Assembly: GCF_000819765.1 (NCBI RefSeq)
Contig: NZ_CDBT01000035.1
Coordinates: 91,826-155,825, forward strand
From: Aeromonas bivalvium
GTDB taxonomy: Bacteria; Pseudomonadota; Gammaproteobacteria; Enterobacterales; Aeromonadaceae
Direction of reading: 5' to 3'
DNA: 64,000 nt
The position numbers and the translations under genes are program-made. Each line of letters begins with the position of its first letter. Position 1 is the first letter of the stretch. Under the pieces are notes generated by a model, which made no database searches, was not told where the DNA came from, and worked only from the letters and a program-made list of their open reading frames with translations. Positions 17,470 through 26,806 of the stretch are shown here, one piece after another.

Positions 17470-18282
17470 ATGTACACGGAAACCATCAACAAGTGCGCCG
17501 CCAACGCGGCCCGCATCAACCGCTTCGAGCGCAGCGACAAGCTCGGCTTCTGGCTCAGCTCCGCCATGGCGGGGGCCTATGTGGGCCTGGGCATCATCCT
17601 CATCTTCACCCTCGGCAACTTGGTGGAGCCCACCGTGCGACCGCTGGTGATGGGGGCCACCTTCGGCATCGCCCTGACCTTAGTTGTCATCGCCGGCTCC
17701 GAGCTGTTCACCGGCCACACCATGTTCCTCACCTTCGGGGTTAAGAGCGGCAAGATCGCCATGACCGATCTGCTGCGCATCCTGCCGCAGACCTGGGCGG
17801 GCAACCTGCTCGGCTCCGTCGTCGTGGCGCTGATCTACTCCTACGGCGGCAGCCTGCTGCCGGACGCGGGCAGTCTGGCCCACAAGGTGGCGCTGGCCAA
17901 GACCCTGGCACCGGCCCTGACCCTGTTCATGAAGGGTGTGCTGTGCAACTGGCTGGTCTGCCTCGCCATCTGGATGGCGCTGCGCACCGAAGGGGCCGCC
18001 CGCTTCATCGCCATCTGGTGGTGCCTGCTGGCCTTCATCGCCTCCGGCTACGAGCACTCCATCGCCAACATGACCCTGTTCGCCCTCTCCTGGTTCGGCG
18101 CCCACTCCGAGGCCTACACCCTGGGCGGCATCGGCCACAACCTGCTGTGGGTGACGCTCGGCAACACAGTCTCCGGCGCCCTCTTCATGGGCCTCGGCTA
18201 CTGGTATGCCACCCCCAAGGCTGAGCGCCCGGTTGCAGTGAGCGAGACCACCAGCACCGCCAACCAGACCCGAACCGCCTGA
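17470..18282 (+). CDS. nirC: Nitrite transporter NirC (FNT family)
   Basis: Formate/nitrite-transporter-family channel of 270 residues with about six membrane helices. FNT landmarks include GITLVVIAGSELFTGHT-like sequence (GIALTLVVIAGSELFTGHTM region, residues about 63-82) and GVLCNWLVCLAIWMA. It imports nitrite for NirBD. It lies between nirD and cysG, as in E. coli, with an AAGGA ribosome site. The nirD-nirC spacer contains a short direct repeat of GGGCTGCC. Confidence 0.92.
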   Translation: MYTETINKCAANAARINRFERSDKLGFWLSSAMAGAYVGLGIILIFTLGNLVEPTVRPLVMGATFGIALTLVVIAGSELFTGHTMFLTFGVKSGKIAMTDLLRILPQTWAGNLLGSVVVALIYSYGGSLLPDAGSLAHKVALAKTLAPALTLFMKGVLCNWLVCLAIWMALRTEGAARFIAIWWCLLAFIASGYEHSIANMTLFALSWFGAHSEAYTLGGIGHNLLWVTLGNTVSGALFMGLGYWYATPKAERPVAVSETTSTANQTRTA

Positions 18283-18294
18283 TCCGGAGGCCCC

Positions 18295-19692
18295 ATGGAC
18301 TACCTGCCCATCTTTTGCCGACTCGACAACAAACCCGTGCTGCTGGTCGGCGGCGGCGAGGTAGCACAGCGCAAGGCGCGCCTGCTGCTGGATGCCGGTG
18401 CTCGCCTCACCGTCGTGGCGCCCGAGCTCGACCCCGAGCTGGCTGAACTGGCTGCCAACGGGAACATCGAATGGCTGGCCGGTGAATTTGCACCGCAGCA
18501 ACTGGCGGGCAATTGGCTGGTGGTGGCCGCCACCGATCGGCGCGAAGTGCATGCGCTGGTCTACCAGAGCGCCAATCAGGCGGGGATCTTCGCCAATGTG
18601 GTGGATGACCCGAAACGCTCCAGCTTCATCATGCCGTCCATCATCGACCGCTCGCCGCTGATGGTCGCCATCTCCTCCGGCGGCAAGGCCCCGGTGCTGG
18701 CCCGCTTGCTGCGGGAGAAACTCGAGGCCCTGCTGCCGCAACATCTGGGTGCCGTCGCGGCCTTCGCCGGCAGCCTGCGGGAGCGGGTCAAGGCGCGCTT
18801 TGCCAGCATGGGGGAGCGGCGTCGCTTCTGGGAGCGGCTGCTCGGGGCCGACCGGCTCGGGCAGGCATTGGCGCGGGGCGATCACGCCTCTGCCCACCAG
18901 CTGGCCGACAACCTGTTTGCCGACGAGAGCAAGGCTCACGGCGAAGTCGTGCTGGTGGGGGCAGGCCCCGGCGATCCCGGCCTGCTCACCCTGCACGCCC
19001 TGCGCCAGATGCAGCAGGCGGACGTGGTGGTCTATGACCGCCTGGTCTCGGACGAGGTGATGGCGCTGGTGCGCCGCGACGCCAAGCGCATCTTCGTCGG
19101 CAAGCAGGCGGGCAACCACTGCGTGCCCCAGGAGGGGATCAACCAGCTCTTGCTGGAGGAGGCGAAGAAGGGGCAGCGGGTGGTGCGGCTGAAGGGGGGC
19201 GACCCCTTCATCTTCGGCCGCGGCGGCGAGGAGCTGGAGACGCTGGTGGGCAGCGGCATCGGCATCCAGGTGGTGCCGGGGATCACGGCGGCCAGTGGTT
19301 GCGCCGCCTATGCCGGCATTCCCCTCACCCACCGGGATCATGCCCAGAGCGTGCGCTTCGTCACCGCCCACGGCAAGGGGGGCGCCCGGGATCTCGACTG
19401 GCCGTTGCTGGCAAAAGACAAGCAGACCCTGGTGTTCTATATGGGGCTTTCGTCATGCGCCACCATCCGCGAGCAGCTGCTGGCCCACGGCAAGGGGGGC
19501 GACACCCCGGTGGCGCTCATCGAGCGCGGCACCCAGCCAAGCCAGCGGGTCATTCGCGGCACCCTGGATCAGCTGCCCGAATTGGCGGTGGGAGTCGAGA
19601 GTCCGGCGCTGATCATGGTGGGATCCGTGATAACCCTGGCGGACAAGCTCGCCTGGTTCGGGGAAGCGGCAAGGCAGAGGGCATCGGCCTGA
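18295..19692 (+). CDS. cysG: Siroheme synthase CysG
   Basis: Trifunctional enzyme that makes siroheme for NirB. The N-terminal dehydrogenase/ferrochelatase domain (1-~205) has the NAD-binding [20 protein letters not shown]. The C-terminal uroporphyrinogen-III methyltransferase (about 215-460) has [18 protein letters not shown] and [18 protein letters not shown]. 465 residues. The ribosome site CCGGAGG precedes the ATG, 12 bp after nirC. Last gene of the nir operon. Confidence 0.96.
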   Translation: MDYLPIFCRLDNKPVLLVGGGEVAQRKARLLLDAGARLTVVAPELDPELAELAANGNIEWLAGEFAPQQLAGNWLVVAATDRREVHALVYQSANQAGIFANVVDDPKRSSFIMPSIIDRSPLMVAISSGGKAPVLARLLREKLEALLPQHLGAVAAFAGSLRERVKARFASMGERRRFWERLLGADRLGQALARGDHASAHQLADNLFADESKAHGEVVLVGAGPGDPGLLTLHALRQMQQADVVVYDRLVSDEVMALVRRDAKRIFVGKQAGNHCVPQEGINQLLLEEAKKGQRVVRLKGGDPFIFGRGGEELETLVGSGIGIQVVPGITAASGCAAYAGIPLTHRDHAQSVRFVTAHGKGGARDLDWPLLAKDKQTLVFYMGLSSCATIREQLLAHGKGGDTPVALIERGTQPSQRVIRGTLDQLPELAVGVESPALIMVGSVITLADKLAWFGEAARQRASA

Positions 19693-19773
19693 TGAGGTCT
19701 GGATAGGGGCAGGGCGCGGCGCCAGCAGCCGGGTGACGGGCGCGCCAGCCATTTGTTGTTCAAGGAATATTCA

Positions 19774-19801
19774 TTGAAATGCCAGGCTCAGTCCTTATAC
19801 T
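19774..19801 (+). promoter_or_regulatory. Candidate sigma-70 promoter of rraA
   Basis: TTGAAA (19774-19779), a 16-bp spacer and TATACT (19796-19801), about 30 bp before the rraA start. Confidence 0.55.
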
Positions 19802-19834
19802 GGATCCACCTGTTTCCAGCGGTGGACTGACACA

Positions 19835-20320
19835 ATGGAATACAACACTTCAGAACTGTGCGACATCTATCAGGACATGGTCGATGTGCTCGAACCCATG
19901 CTCTGCTCCTTCGGCGGACGCGCCTCCTTCGGTGGTGTCATCACCACGGTCAAATGCTTCGAATCCAACGGTCTGATCCGTGAGATGGTCAAGGAAAACG
20001 GCGTCGGCCGCGTGCTGCTGATCGACGGCGGCGGCTCCATGCGCCGGGCGCTGATCGACGGCGAGATCGCCACCACGGCGGCGGAGAACGAGTGGGAAGG
20101 GATCGTCTGCTACGGCTGCGTACGCGAGGTCGACGTGCTGGAAGATCTGGATATCGGCATCCAGGCCCTGGCCGCCATCCCGGTCGGTGCCGATCGCAAG
20201 GAAGTGGGTGAAACGGATCTGCCGGTCAACTTCGGCGGCGTCACCTTCCTGCCGGATGACCACCTCTATGCAGATACCACAGGGGTGATCCTCTCCCCGG
20301 ATCCGCTGGATATCGAATAG
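19835..20320 (+). CDS. rraA: Ribonuclease E activity regulator RraA
   Basis: 161-residue homotrimeric inhibitor that binds the degradosome scaffold region of RNase E and changes mRNA decay. It has the RraA fold motifs [18 protein letters not shown] (about 62-80) and [16 protein letters not shown]. The ribosome site is weak. The gene is followed by a strong terminator and converges on the ryhB gene. Confidence 0.95.
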   Translation: MEYNTSELCDIYQDMVDVLEPMLCSFGGRASFGGVITTVKCFESNGLIREMVKENGVGRVLLIDGGGSMRRALIDGEIATTAAENEWEGIVCYGCVREVDVLEDLDIGIQALAAIPVGADRKEVGETDLPVNFGGVTFLPDDHLYADTTGVILSPDPLDIE

Positions 20321-20340
20321 GCCGTGCCCGGCCCGAAGAG

Positions 20341-20367
20341 ATGGGAGCCGCTGGCTCCCATTTTTTA
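20341..20367 (+). terminator. Rho-independent terminator of rraA
   Basis: ATGGGAGCC (20341-20349) pairs with GGCTCCCAT (20353-20361) around GCT, followed by TTTTTT. Confidence 0.88.
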
Positions 20368-20410
20368 TGGGAAAATGGCGGTAAAAGAGGGAAAACAGCG
20401 GAAATTGGGC

Positions 20411-20520
20411 AAAAAAAGAGGGCCAGAAATACTGGCCCTATAACTGGAAGCAATGTGAGCAATGTCGTGCTTTCACAAGAAGTCACCATGTTGGAACGAA
20501 TGGGGCCTATCCCGGAACGC
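20411..20520 (-). ncRNA. ryhB: RyhB iron-responsive small RNA
   Basis: The minus strand contains GAAAGCACGACATTGCTCAC followed by ATTGCTTCCAG, the near-invariant Hfq-dependent RyhB core that pairs with mRNAs of iron-using proteins. Promoter: TTGCCA, 17 bp, TATTGT (20527-20532), giving a start near 20520. Termination is at the hairpin AGGGCCAG/CTGGCCCT followed by seven T (20411-20441). The estimated transcript is about 110 nt, a little longer than the 90-nt E. coli RNA, with an unrelated 5' portion. The core match is direct; the ends are predicted. Confidence 0.9.
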
Positions 20521-20526
20521 AAGTTA

Positions 20527-20555
20527 ACAATAATCATTCTCATTTGACTTGGCAA
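20527..20555 (-). promoter_or_regulatory. ryhB promoter with overlapping Fur box
   Basis: CAATAATCATTCTCA (20528-20542) matches 12 of 15 positions of the Fur 7-1-7 consensus TGATAATCATTATCA. It covers the -10 (20527-20532) and the spacer to the -35 TTGCCA (20550-20555). Fur-Fe(II) would repress transcription, giving RyhB only under iron starvation. Confidence 0.8.
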
Positions 20556-20576
20556 CTCTTATTTCTCCGATCTTGC

Positions 20577-20606
20577 AAAAAAATTGACCACCCTGGGGGT
20601 GGTCAA
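20577..20606 (-). terminator. Rho-independent terminator of yhhQ
   Basis: TTGACCACCC (20584-20593) pairs with GGGTGGTCAA (20597-20606); on the minus strand it is followed by a seven-base T-run. It insulates ryhB from yhhQ transcription. Confidence 0.85.
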
Positions 20607-20634
20607 TATCCATGCCGGAGTCGTCAGGCAACAA

Positions 20635-21306
20635 TCAGATGCCGGAGGTCGCCGACAATCCCTCACCATGGGCAGAACCCACCAGCTTGCGACTGAGATA
20701 GCGCAGCAGGACGCCGTAGAGCGGCACGAACAGGCCGAGGCTTATCAGCAGCTTGAAGACATAGTCCACGGTCGCTATCTCGACCCAGTGTTCAGCCATG
20801 AAGGGATCCGTGCTGCGCCAGAAGGCGATGCTGAAGAAGGCCAGGGTATCGACCAGGTTGCCGATCAGGGTCGAGGCGGCCGGCGCCACCCACCAGGCCC
20901 CGCGCTGCCGCAGCCGGTTGAACACCACCACGTCCATGAACTGGCCCACCAGATATGCCATAAAGCTGGCCAACGCTATCCGGGCAACAAAGAGATTGAA
21001 CTCCGCCAGCTGACCCATCCCCTGATAGCTACCCTCGAAGAACAGCACGGAGAGCACATAGGAGACCGCCAGCGCCGGCAGCATCACCCTGCGGATGATG
21101 GCGCGGGCCAGGCCCGGGCCGAATATCCGCACCGTCAGATCGGTCGCCAGAAAGATTAAGGGGAAACTGAAGGCACCCCAGGTGGTGTGAAAGCCAAAGA
21201 GGGTGATCGGCAGCTGCACCAGATAGTTGCTGCTGGCGATGATCAGGATGTGGAACAAAGCGAGGCGCGTCAGCGCCGTCTGGTGCTGAGCAGGGGTCAG
21301 ATTCAT
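20635..21306 (-). CDS. yhhQ: Queuosine precursor transporter YhhQ (QPTR/VUT family)
   Basis: Inner-membrane protein that imports preQ0/preQ1 in E. coli. 223 residues with about six helices. Family features include SSNYLVQLP, the acidic ATDLTVRIFGPGLAR segment (about residues 53-68) and FMAYLVGQFMDVVVFNRLRQ. The start at 21306 follows AAGGTCACAAT; an upstream in-frame extension has no homology. The leader carries a preQ1-I-like riboswitch, which independently supports the substrate. Confidence 0.9.
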   Translation of the reverse strand: MNLTPAQHQTALTRLALFHILIIASSNYLVQLPITLFGFHTTWGAFSFPLIFLATDLTVRIFGPGLARAIIRRVMLPALAVSYVLSVLFFEGSYQGMGQLAEFNLFVARIALASFMAYLVGQFMDVVVFNRLRQRGAWWVAPAASTLIGNLVDTLAFFSIAFWRSTDPFMAEHWVEIATVDYVFKLLISLGLFVPLYGVLLRYLSRKLVGSAHGEGLSATSGI

Positions 21307-21312
21307 ATTGTG

Positions 21313-21344
21313 ACCTTTTTGGTTAATGGGGTTAGGGAACCCAT
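21313..21344 (-). promoter_or_regulatory. preQ1-I-type riboswitch controlling yhhQ translation
   Basis: On the minus strand, ATGGG-TTCCCTAAC-CCCAT (21344-21326) is followed directly by TAACCAAAAAGG, whose AAGG is the yhhQ ribosome site. This closely parallels the Thermoanaerobacter tengcongensis preQ1 aptamer (CUGGGUCGCAGUAACCCCAG then UUAACAAAACAAGG, from memory): a 5-bp P1 stem, a C-containing loop, and an A-rich tail that closes an H-type pseudoknot over the Shine-Dalgarno. Ligand binding would block initiation. An extra 7-bp hairpin TAGCGCC/GGCGCTA lies just upstream. Confidence 0.78.
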
Positions 21345-21375
21345 AGCGCCACCATGGCGCTAATCGAGGGGCGGC

Positions 21376-21403
21376 ATTATACGCCCCCACCGCCATAGTT
21401 CAA
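21376..21403 (-). promoter_or_regulatory. yhhQ promoter
   Basis: Minus-strand TTGAAC (21403-21398), 16 bp, TATAAT (21381-21376). Predicted start near 21369, so the riboswitch lies at the beginning of the transcript. The -35 overlaps the end of the DUF3630 gene. Confidence 0.6.
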
Positions 21404-21693
21404 TCCTTGTGCTGTCGCGCCAGCCAGCCCAGGGTCGCCCTCCCCTCCCCGTCGTCGGCACTCAGCCAGCAGCCGCTGTGATGTTCGAAGTGCAGCCAGA
21501 GGCGACACTCCTCGAACGCCAGCTGCCAACAGTGGCGATCGGCGCCGCTGTCCCGTTGCAAGGCAGAGAGCTCCCACTCGGCCAGCAGACCCTGTGCCAG
21601 GACGGGGAAGCTGTCCCAATCCAGGGCTGGATGGCCCAGCAACAGTATGCCGGCCTCCTCATCCCAACCCATCACATGCCAGTGCATTGACAT
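21400..21693 (-). CDS. DUF3630 family protein
   Basis: 97-residue cytoplasmic protein beginning MSMHWHVMGWDEEAG, with an AGAGGAGG ribosome site eight bases before the ATG at 21693. The C-terminal part has ECRLWLHFEHHSGCWLS and a basic tail. I recognise it as the small DUF3630 family of gammaproteobacteria, with moderate certainty; function is unknown. It lies 28 bp downstream of selO and is probably co-transcribed. Confidence 0.65.
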   Translation of the reverse strand: MSMHWHVMGWDEEAGILLLGHPALDWDSFPVLAQGLLAEWELSALQRDSGADRHCWQLAFEECRLWLHFEHHSGCWLSADDGEGRATLGWLARQHKD

Positions 21694-21721
21694 GGCGATC
21701 CTCCTCTGGTCCGTACCCGAC

Positions 21722-23149
21722 TCAGCTGCTGCATGAGAGCGCCTCCCCCAGATACCAGTCAGGATGCGGGGTGGCAAACGCCTCGAACTCGGGCTGCTCG
21801 TCATAGGGATGCTGCAACGCCGCATAAAGCCGCTCAAACGGCGCCATGTCACCTCGCTCTGCGGCCTCGATCACCCCCTGGGCCAGGGCATTGCGCAGCA
21901 CATACTTGGGATTGACGGCATCCATCCGCGCCTTGCGAGTCGCGTCCTCGCTCCCCTCCCGGGCCAGGCGCGCCCGATAGGCATCGAGCCAGCCCTGCCA
22001 GGGGGTGGCATCCGGCAGCAACGTCAGCAGGGAGGCAGGCCAGGGCCCGCTCGCCTCGACCAGGGCGAGGCGACGCAGGAAGAGGTGGTAATCAATCTTG
22101 TCCGCCGCCAACTGCTGGAACATCTGGCGGAACAGGGCGGGGTCTTCATCCTCCCAGGTCTCCAGGCCAAGCCTGGCGCGCATCAGCTCGGAGTAGTGCA
22201 GCATCAGCTGATGCTCGTACTGGCCGAGGGCCGCAGCCAGAGCCTCCCCATCCACATGATCCGCCAGGGCCTGGGCCAGCTTCTGCAGGTTCCAGTAACC
22301 CACGGCTGGCTGCTGGCTGAGGGCATAGCGGCCACCGCTATCGGTATGGTTGCAGACAAAATCGGGCTCATAACCGTCGATGAAGCCGTAGGGGCCGTAA
22401 TCCAGGGTCAGCCCCAGGATGGACATGTTGTCCGTGTTCATCACCCCGTGGGTAAAGCCGACCGCCTGCCACTTGGCGATGAGGCGGGCGGTACGGCGCA
22501 CCACCTCGGCGAACAGCTCGGCGCCGCTCTCCAGTTCGGGGAAGTGGTGACGCAGCAGATAATCGATGAGAGCCGGGATCTTCTCCCCCTGGCCGCTCCA
22601 GGCGAAGTACTCGAAGTGACCGAAACGCAGGTGACTGGGCGCTGTGCGCAGCACTGTCGCCCCGCTCTCGACCTGCTCCCGGTAGACGGGTTCGTCACTG
22701 CCCACCAGCACCAGTGCCCGGGTGGTGGGGATGCCGAGGGCATGGAGCGCCTCGGAGGCCAGGTATTCGCGGATGCTGGATCTCAGCACGGCGCGGCCAT
22801 CGCCGAAGCGGGAAAACGGCGTCTTGCCCGCCCCTTTCAGGTGCAGATCCCAGCGTTGGCCATCGGGGGCCTGCTGCTCTGCCAGCAGCAGGGCGCGGCC
22901 ATCTCCCAGGCGCGGGCTGTAGCCGCCGAACTGATGGCCCGCATAGACCTGGGCCACCGGCTGCATGCCCGGCAACGGCTGCCCCTGGCCGCAGCAGGCC
23001 AGCCACTGTTCATCGCTCACCTCCCCCAGCCCCAGCTCGCCGAGCAGCGGGCGGTTGAGGTGCAGCAGGCGCGCGTTGGCCAGGGGCTGGGGCGCCACCG
23101 GCTCGCAGGCCCAGGGTAATTCGGTGGCAAAACTATTGATCAGCTTCAT
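21722..23149 (-). CDS. selO: Protein adenylyltransferase SelO (YdiU, UPF0061)
   Basis: Pseudokinase-fold enzyme that transfers AMP to Ser/Thr/Tyr of redox-related proteins in E. coli. The start at 23149 gives MKLINSFATELPWACEP, the family's usual beginning; a 12-residue upstream extension has no support. Conserved blocks include YAGHQFGGYSPRLGDGRALLL (N-terminal third), LKGAGKTPFSRFGDGRAVLR and HGVMNTDNMSILGLTLDYGP with the catalytic Asn/Asp. 475 residues, normal. Divergent from the cytochrome c gene. Confidence 0.93.
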   Translation of the reverse strand: MKLINSFATELPWACEPVAPQPLANARLLHLNRPLLGELGLGEVSDEQWLACCGQGQPLPGMQPVAQVYAGHQFGGYSPRLGDGRALLLAEQQAPDGQRWDLHLKGAGKTPFSRFGDGRAVLRSSIREYLASEALHALGIPTTRALVLVGSDEPVYREQVESGATVLRTAPSHLRFGHFEYFAWSGQGEKIPALIDYLLRHHFPELESGAELFAEVVRRTARLIAKWQAVGFTHGVMNTDNMSILGLTLDYGPYGFIDGYEPDFVCNHTDSGGRYALSQQPAVGYWNLQKLAQALADHVDGEALAAALGQYEHQLMLHYSELMRARLGLETWEDEDPALFRQMFQQLAADKIDYHLFLRRLALVEASGPWPASLLTLLPDATPWQGWLDAYRARLAREGSEDATRKARMDAVNPKYVLRNALAQGVIEAAERGDMAPFERLYAALQHPYDEQPEFEAFATPHPDWYLGEALSCSS

Positions 23150-23254
23150 GGTGGTGCGATTCGTCCCTGCGTATGCTCGTGTCACTCTGTTATACCGCCG
23201 TCGGCCGTTTCCGGCTAACGGGGGATGGTTCTATTTCATTTCAAGGAGAAGAAG

Positions 23255-23557
23255 ATGCAAAGATGGGTATATGCCCTGCCCTTGCTGGCACTGGCGTGGG
23301 GGCAGCATGCCAGGGCGGCCGATATCGAGGCGGGCAAGGCCAAGGCGGCGGTCTGCGCCGCCTGTCACGGGGTAGATGGCAGGGCCCAGATCCCCCACTA
23401 TCCCCATCTTGCCGGTCAGAATGCTGCCTATCTGCTGAAACAGATGAGTGCCTTCAAGGAGGGCAGCCGTCAGGAGCCGCTGATGGCCCCCTTCATGGCG
23501 ATGCTGACCGAGGCAGACATGGAGAATCTGGCGGCCTATTACGCCAGCCTGAAATAA
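23255..23557 (+). CDS. Periplasmic monohaem c-type cytochrome (c553/c4-like)
   Basis: 100 residues. Signal peptide 1-21 ([21 protein letters not shown]). Haem attachment CAACH (about residues 38-42) with the c-type context [13 protein letters not shown]. The distal axial Met is likely in [10 protein letters not shown], and the C-terminal helix is [12 protein letters not shown]. Ribosome site AAGGAGA. A soluble electron carrier in the periplasm; its partner is not evident from the neighbours. Confidence 0.9.
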   Translation: MQRWVYALPLLALAWGQHARAADIEAGKAKAAVCAACHGVDGRAQIPHYPHLAGQNAAYLLKQMSAFKEGSRQEPLMAPFMAMLTEADMENLAAYYASLK

Positions 23558-23647
23558 TTCACGGCGTCCGGCCAACGGGCGCCATCCTCTGATGTGCCAC
23601 CCTTCAGACCTGAGTCTGCCGGATCGATGATGCTTCGCTAATCGACC

Positions 23648-25471
23648 CTACCGACGGCAGTAGTCGATGATCAGATCCATGAAGGCTTCGCCGAAGCGTT
23701 CCAGCTTGCGCTGGCCGACGCCATTGACCGCCAGCAGCTCCGCCTCTGTCATCGGCATCAGCTGGGCCATCTCCACCAGGGTGGCGTCGTTGAACACCAC
23801 ATAGGGGGGCACCTCCTCCTCCTCGGCGATCTGCTTGCGCAGGGCCCGCAGCTCCTTGAACAACCGCTTGTCGTAGTTGGCGTTGTCCAGCAGGCCGCTG
23901 CGTTTCTCCTTGCGGCTGGAGATGGGTTGCAGACGCGGCACCGCCAGGGCCAGCCTCACCTCGCCGCGCAACACGGGGCGGGACGCCTCCGTCAGCTGCA
24001 ACACCAGGTTGCGGGTGATGTTCTGGGTCAGCAGCCCCTTGTGGATCAGCTGACGGATGACGCTCATCCAGTATTCGTGACTCTGATCCTTGCCGATGCC
24101 GTAGGTCGACAGCTTGTCGTGACCATGATCCTTGATGCGCTGGTTGAGAGAGCCCCTGAGCACTTCCACCACATAGCCCACCCCGAAGGCCTGCCCCACC
24201 CGCCAGACGCAGGAGAGCGCCTTCTGGGCATCTTCGGTACCGTCATAGCTCTTGGGGGGATCCAGGCAGATGTCGCAGTTGCCGCACGGCTTGTCGTTGT
24301 ACTCGCCGAAGTAGTTGAGCAGTACCTGGCGGCGGCAGGTCTGGGCCTCGGCGAAGGCCGCCATCACATTGAGCTTGTACTGCTCCACCTGCAGCTGCTG
24401 GGGGTTCTCGATGTTGTCGAGCAGGCGACGTACCCGGCCTATGTCGCCGGGATCATAGAGCAGCAGCGCCTCGGCCGGGGTGCCGTCCCGCCCGGCCCGG
24501 CCCGTCTCCTGGTAGTAGGACTCGATATTCTTGGGCACGTCATAGTGCACCACGAAGCGCACGTTGGGCTTGTCTATCCCCATGCCGAACGCCACCGTCG
24601 CCACCACTATCTCGACATCATCCTTGAGGAAATCTTCCTGGGTGCGCTGGCGCTGTTCGAGGGGCAGACCGGCATGGTACGGAGCCGCCTTGCTGCCGTG
24701 GCGCACCAGGCGCTCGGCTACCTCCTCCACCCGGTTGCGGCTGGAGCAATAGACGATGCCGCAGTTGCCCTTCTGGCCCTGGACATAGCGCAGCAGCTGC
24801 TCAGCTGCCTTGAACTTCTCCACCAGGCTGTAGCGGATATTGGGTCGGTCGAAACTGGCGGTATGGACGAAGGGATCCTGCAGTTCGAGGCGATGCAGGA
24901 TATCGCGCCGGGTCGCCTCGTCGGCGGTGGCGGTAAGGGCCACCACGGGCACCTGGGGGAACCACTGCTTGAGCCGGCCCAGGGCCGCATACTCGGGGCG
25001 AAAGTCATGACCCCACTGGGAGACGCAGTGGGCCTCGTCGATGGCAAACAGGCCGAGGGGCTGCTCGGCCAGCCTGTCCATGAATTCGTGTTGCAGCAGC
25101 CGCTCGGGGGAGACATAGACAATCTTGATCTCGCCCCGGCGCATGGCGGCAAAATGCTGGATCAGCTCCTCCCGGCTTAGGGCCGAGTTGATGTAGGCCG
25201 CCGCCACCCCGTTGGCCCGCAGGGTGTCGACCTGATCCTTCATCAGGGAGATGAGGGGGGAGACCACCACCCCCAGACCGGGCCGCAGCAGCGCCGGGAT
25301 CTGGTAGCAGAGCGACTTGCCGCCGCCGGTGGGCTTGAGCACCAGGCCATCGCGGCCCGCCACTATCTGCTCGATGATATCGAGCTGACCCGGCCTGAAC
25401 TGCTGATAGCCGAACACCGCCTGCAGCAAGGCAAGAGGCGTGTCGGGCAGGGTTTCGGCGATGACGGTCAT
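23648..25471 (-). CDS. recQ: ATP-dependent DNA helicase RecQ
   Basis: 3'-5' SF2 helicase for recombination and fork repair, 607 residues. Walker [17 protein letters not shown] (about 47-62), DEAH box with aromatic-rich loop [18 protein letters not shown], motif [12 protein letters not shown]. The RQC zinc site uses C...CGNCDIC (about residues 383-405), and the C-terminal HRDC domain ends LIIDYCRR. Standard length, and adjacent to a yigI-like gene as in E. coli. Confidence 0.97.
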   Translation of the reverse strand: MTVIAETLPDTPLALLQAVFGYQQFRPGQLDIIEQIVAGRDGLVLKPTGGGKSLCYQIPALLRPGLGVVVSPLISLMKDQVDTLRANGVAAAYINSALSREELIQHFAAMRRGEIKIVYVSPERLLQHEFMDRLAEQPLGLFAIDEAHCVSQWGHDFRPEYAALGRLKQWFPQVPVVALTATADEATRRDILHRLELQDPFVHTASFDRPNIRYSLVEKFKAAEQLLRYVQGQKGNCGIVYCSSRNRVEEVAERLVRHGSKAAPYHAGLPLEQRQRTQEDFLKDDVEIVVATVAFGMGIDKPNVRFVVHYDVPKNIESYYQETGRAGRDGTPAEALLLYDPGDIGRVRRLLDNIENPQQLQVEQYKLNVMAAFAEAQTCRRQVLLNYFGEYNDKPCGNCDICLDPPKSYDGTEDAQKALSCVWRVGQAFGVGYVVEVLRGSLNQRIKDHGHDKLSTYGIGKDQSHEYWMSVIRQLIHKGLLTQNITRNLVLQLTEASRPVLRGEVRLALAVPRLQPISSRKEKRSGLLDNANYDKRLFKELRALRKQIAEEEEVPPYVVFNDATLVEMAQLMPMTEAELLAVNGVGQRKLERFGEAFMDLIIDYCRR

Positions 25472-25595
25472 GGGCTCTCCTTTGGGGTCGCCATTCTAAA
25501 GCAGCCGTCGCCCACAATAAACCTGCCATTGCGACTGTTAACAATGTGTTGCAGACTGGTTGGAGTTTTTACTCGGCTTGACCAGGGATGGATCG

Positions 25596-26060
25596 ATGAA
25601 GCAGATGATGAAGAAGATGGCGCTCAGTGGCATTGCCAACCTGTTCGCCGAACGGATGCCGTTCAACAAGCTGATCGGCATGGAGGTGACCCACTACGAC
25701 TTCGACAGGGTCGAGCTGCGCATCAAGATGGATGACAAGCTGGTCGGCAACCCCTTTCACCACATACTGCACGGCGGCGTGACCGCCACCCTGCTGGACG
25801 TGGCGGGCGGCATGATAGTCGCCGCCTCCTGCATCGACGAGCTGGAGGAGTTCTCCCCCAGCTACCTCAAGGAGCGTTTCTCCCGTCTCGGCACCATAGA
25901 CCTGAGGGTCGACTACCTGCGCCCCGGCCGTGGCGAGCTGTTCATCGCCACCGCCCACATCATACGGGCCGGCAGCAAGGTCGCGGTTGCCCGCATGGAA
26001 CTGCACAACGAAGCGGGCACCCACATCGCCTTCGGCACCGGCACCTACCTGGTGGGCTAA
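25596..26060 (+). CDS. yigI: YigI-like hotdog-fold thioesterase
   Basis: 154-residue PaaI/YigI-type acyl-CoA thioesterase. The start at 25596 gives MKQMMKKMALSGIANLF. The hotdog signature HHILHGGVTATLLDVAGGM (about residues 53-72) contains the HGG catalytic motif. C-terminal sheet RAGSKVAVARMELHNEAG. Divergent from recQ, matching the E. coli recQ-yigI neighbourhood. In vivo substrate is unknown; medium- and long-chain acyl-CoA are typical for YigI. Confidence 0.85.
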   Translation: MKQMMKKMALSGIANLFAERMPFNKLIGMEVTHYDFDRVELRIKMDDKLVGNPFHHILHGGVTATLLDVAGGMIVAASCIDELEEFSPSYLKERFSRLGTIDLRVDYLRPGRGELFIATAHIIRAGSKVAVARMELHNEAGTHIAFGTGTYLVG

Positions 26061-26181
26061 ACGCCGAGACTGCATAAAAACCGAACTTTTAATCAATCTT
26101 TAATCATTGGATTAATTACCCCCTCACCATCATCCGGTCCATACTGGAGGTCGGGATTGTGATGCAGATAGGGAGAGATTG

Positions 26182-26709
26182 ATGAGTGCGAGTCTGGCGG
26201 TCGCTTCACCCAGTGTCTTGTTGCAGCAACTTGAATCCATGCGCAACGAGGTGCAGATACCCGAATGTCGTCACTGGCTTGAACAGGAGCTTCAGGGTTA
26301 TGCCCCGGACGCTCAACTGCCCTGGTACCGCATCATCGCCTGTCGGCAACGTGGTCACTTCTTGGATCTGAACACAGGACGCTATCTGACTTGCCATATC
26401 GGCAGTCAAACGCTGTGCCAACGCGATTTGGCCCATATTCAGTTCATCTATGCCCGCGCACCTGCCGCTCACTACCTGTTGCACCCCAGTTCCGATATAG
26501 AGCCTTGGCCCGACGATCTCAAGGAGCAATACCAGGCCTTGCTGATCCCTGGCTACCTCTGCCTGCAAGCCTGGCACGAGCCCGTTTCTTCCTTGCGGTT
26601 ACGCTTGATGGAGGGTATTGAACAGTTCATCAACGAGTACCCCAAACACGCGGCTCTGCAACCTCAACACAGCTTCAAGGCGTTGCAGCACAGTCATTGG
26701 CATATCTGA
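26182..26709 (+). CDS. Orphan AbiTii-like domain protein
   Basis: 175 residues beginning MSASLAVASPSVLLQQLESM after a GGGAGAG site; a TTG one codon earlier is an alternative. Residues about 12-55 (LLQQLESMRNEVQIPECRHW, then EQELQGYAPDAQLPWYRII) resemble the AbiTii domain, whose pattern is a short helix bundle, W-(x)2-EL-x-GY, then LPxYR. AbiTii is annotated as an abortive-infection N-terminal domain. Here the rest is not a recognisable effector and there is no partner gene. Base composition is lower in GC than the neighbours. It ends at a strong terminator and sits next to a tRNA gene. The assignment is tentative. Confidence 0.5.
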   Translation: MSASLAVASPSVLLQQLESMRNEVQIPECRHWLEQELQGYAPDAQLPWYRIIACRQRGHFLDLNTGRYLTCHIGSQTLCQRDLAHIQFIYARAPAAHYLLHPSSDIEPWPDDLKEQYQALLIPGYLCLQAWHEPVSSLRLRLMEGIEQFINEYPKHAALQPQHSFKALQHSHWHI

Positions 26710-26806
26710 GAGAGCGCCCGGCGCGCAAGGAGGGCACCATAGACAAGACCCATAGCGAGCTAGTGACAATCTGAAAGATCACGGGATCAGCAACAGATCT
26801 CACCCA

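Noticed and set aside
20341..20547. A 68-codon plus-strand frame after rraA
   Set aside because: It runs antisense through the ryhB RNA and its promoter and starts inside the rraA terminator hairpin.
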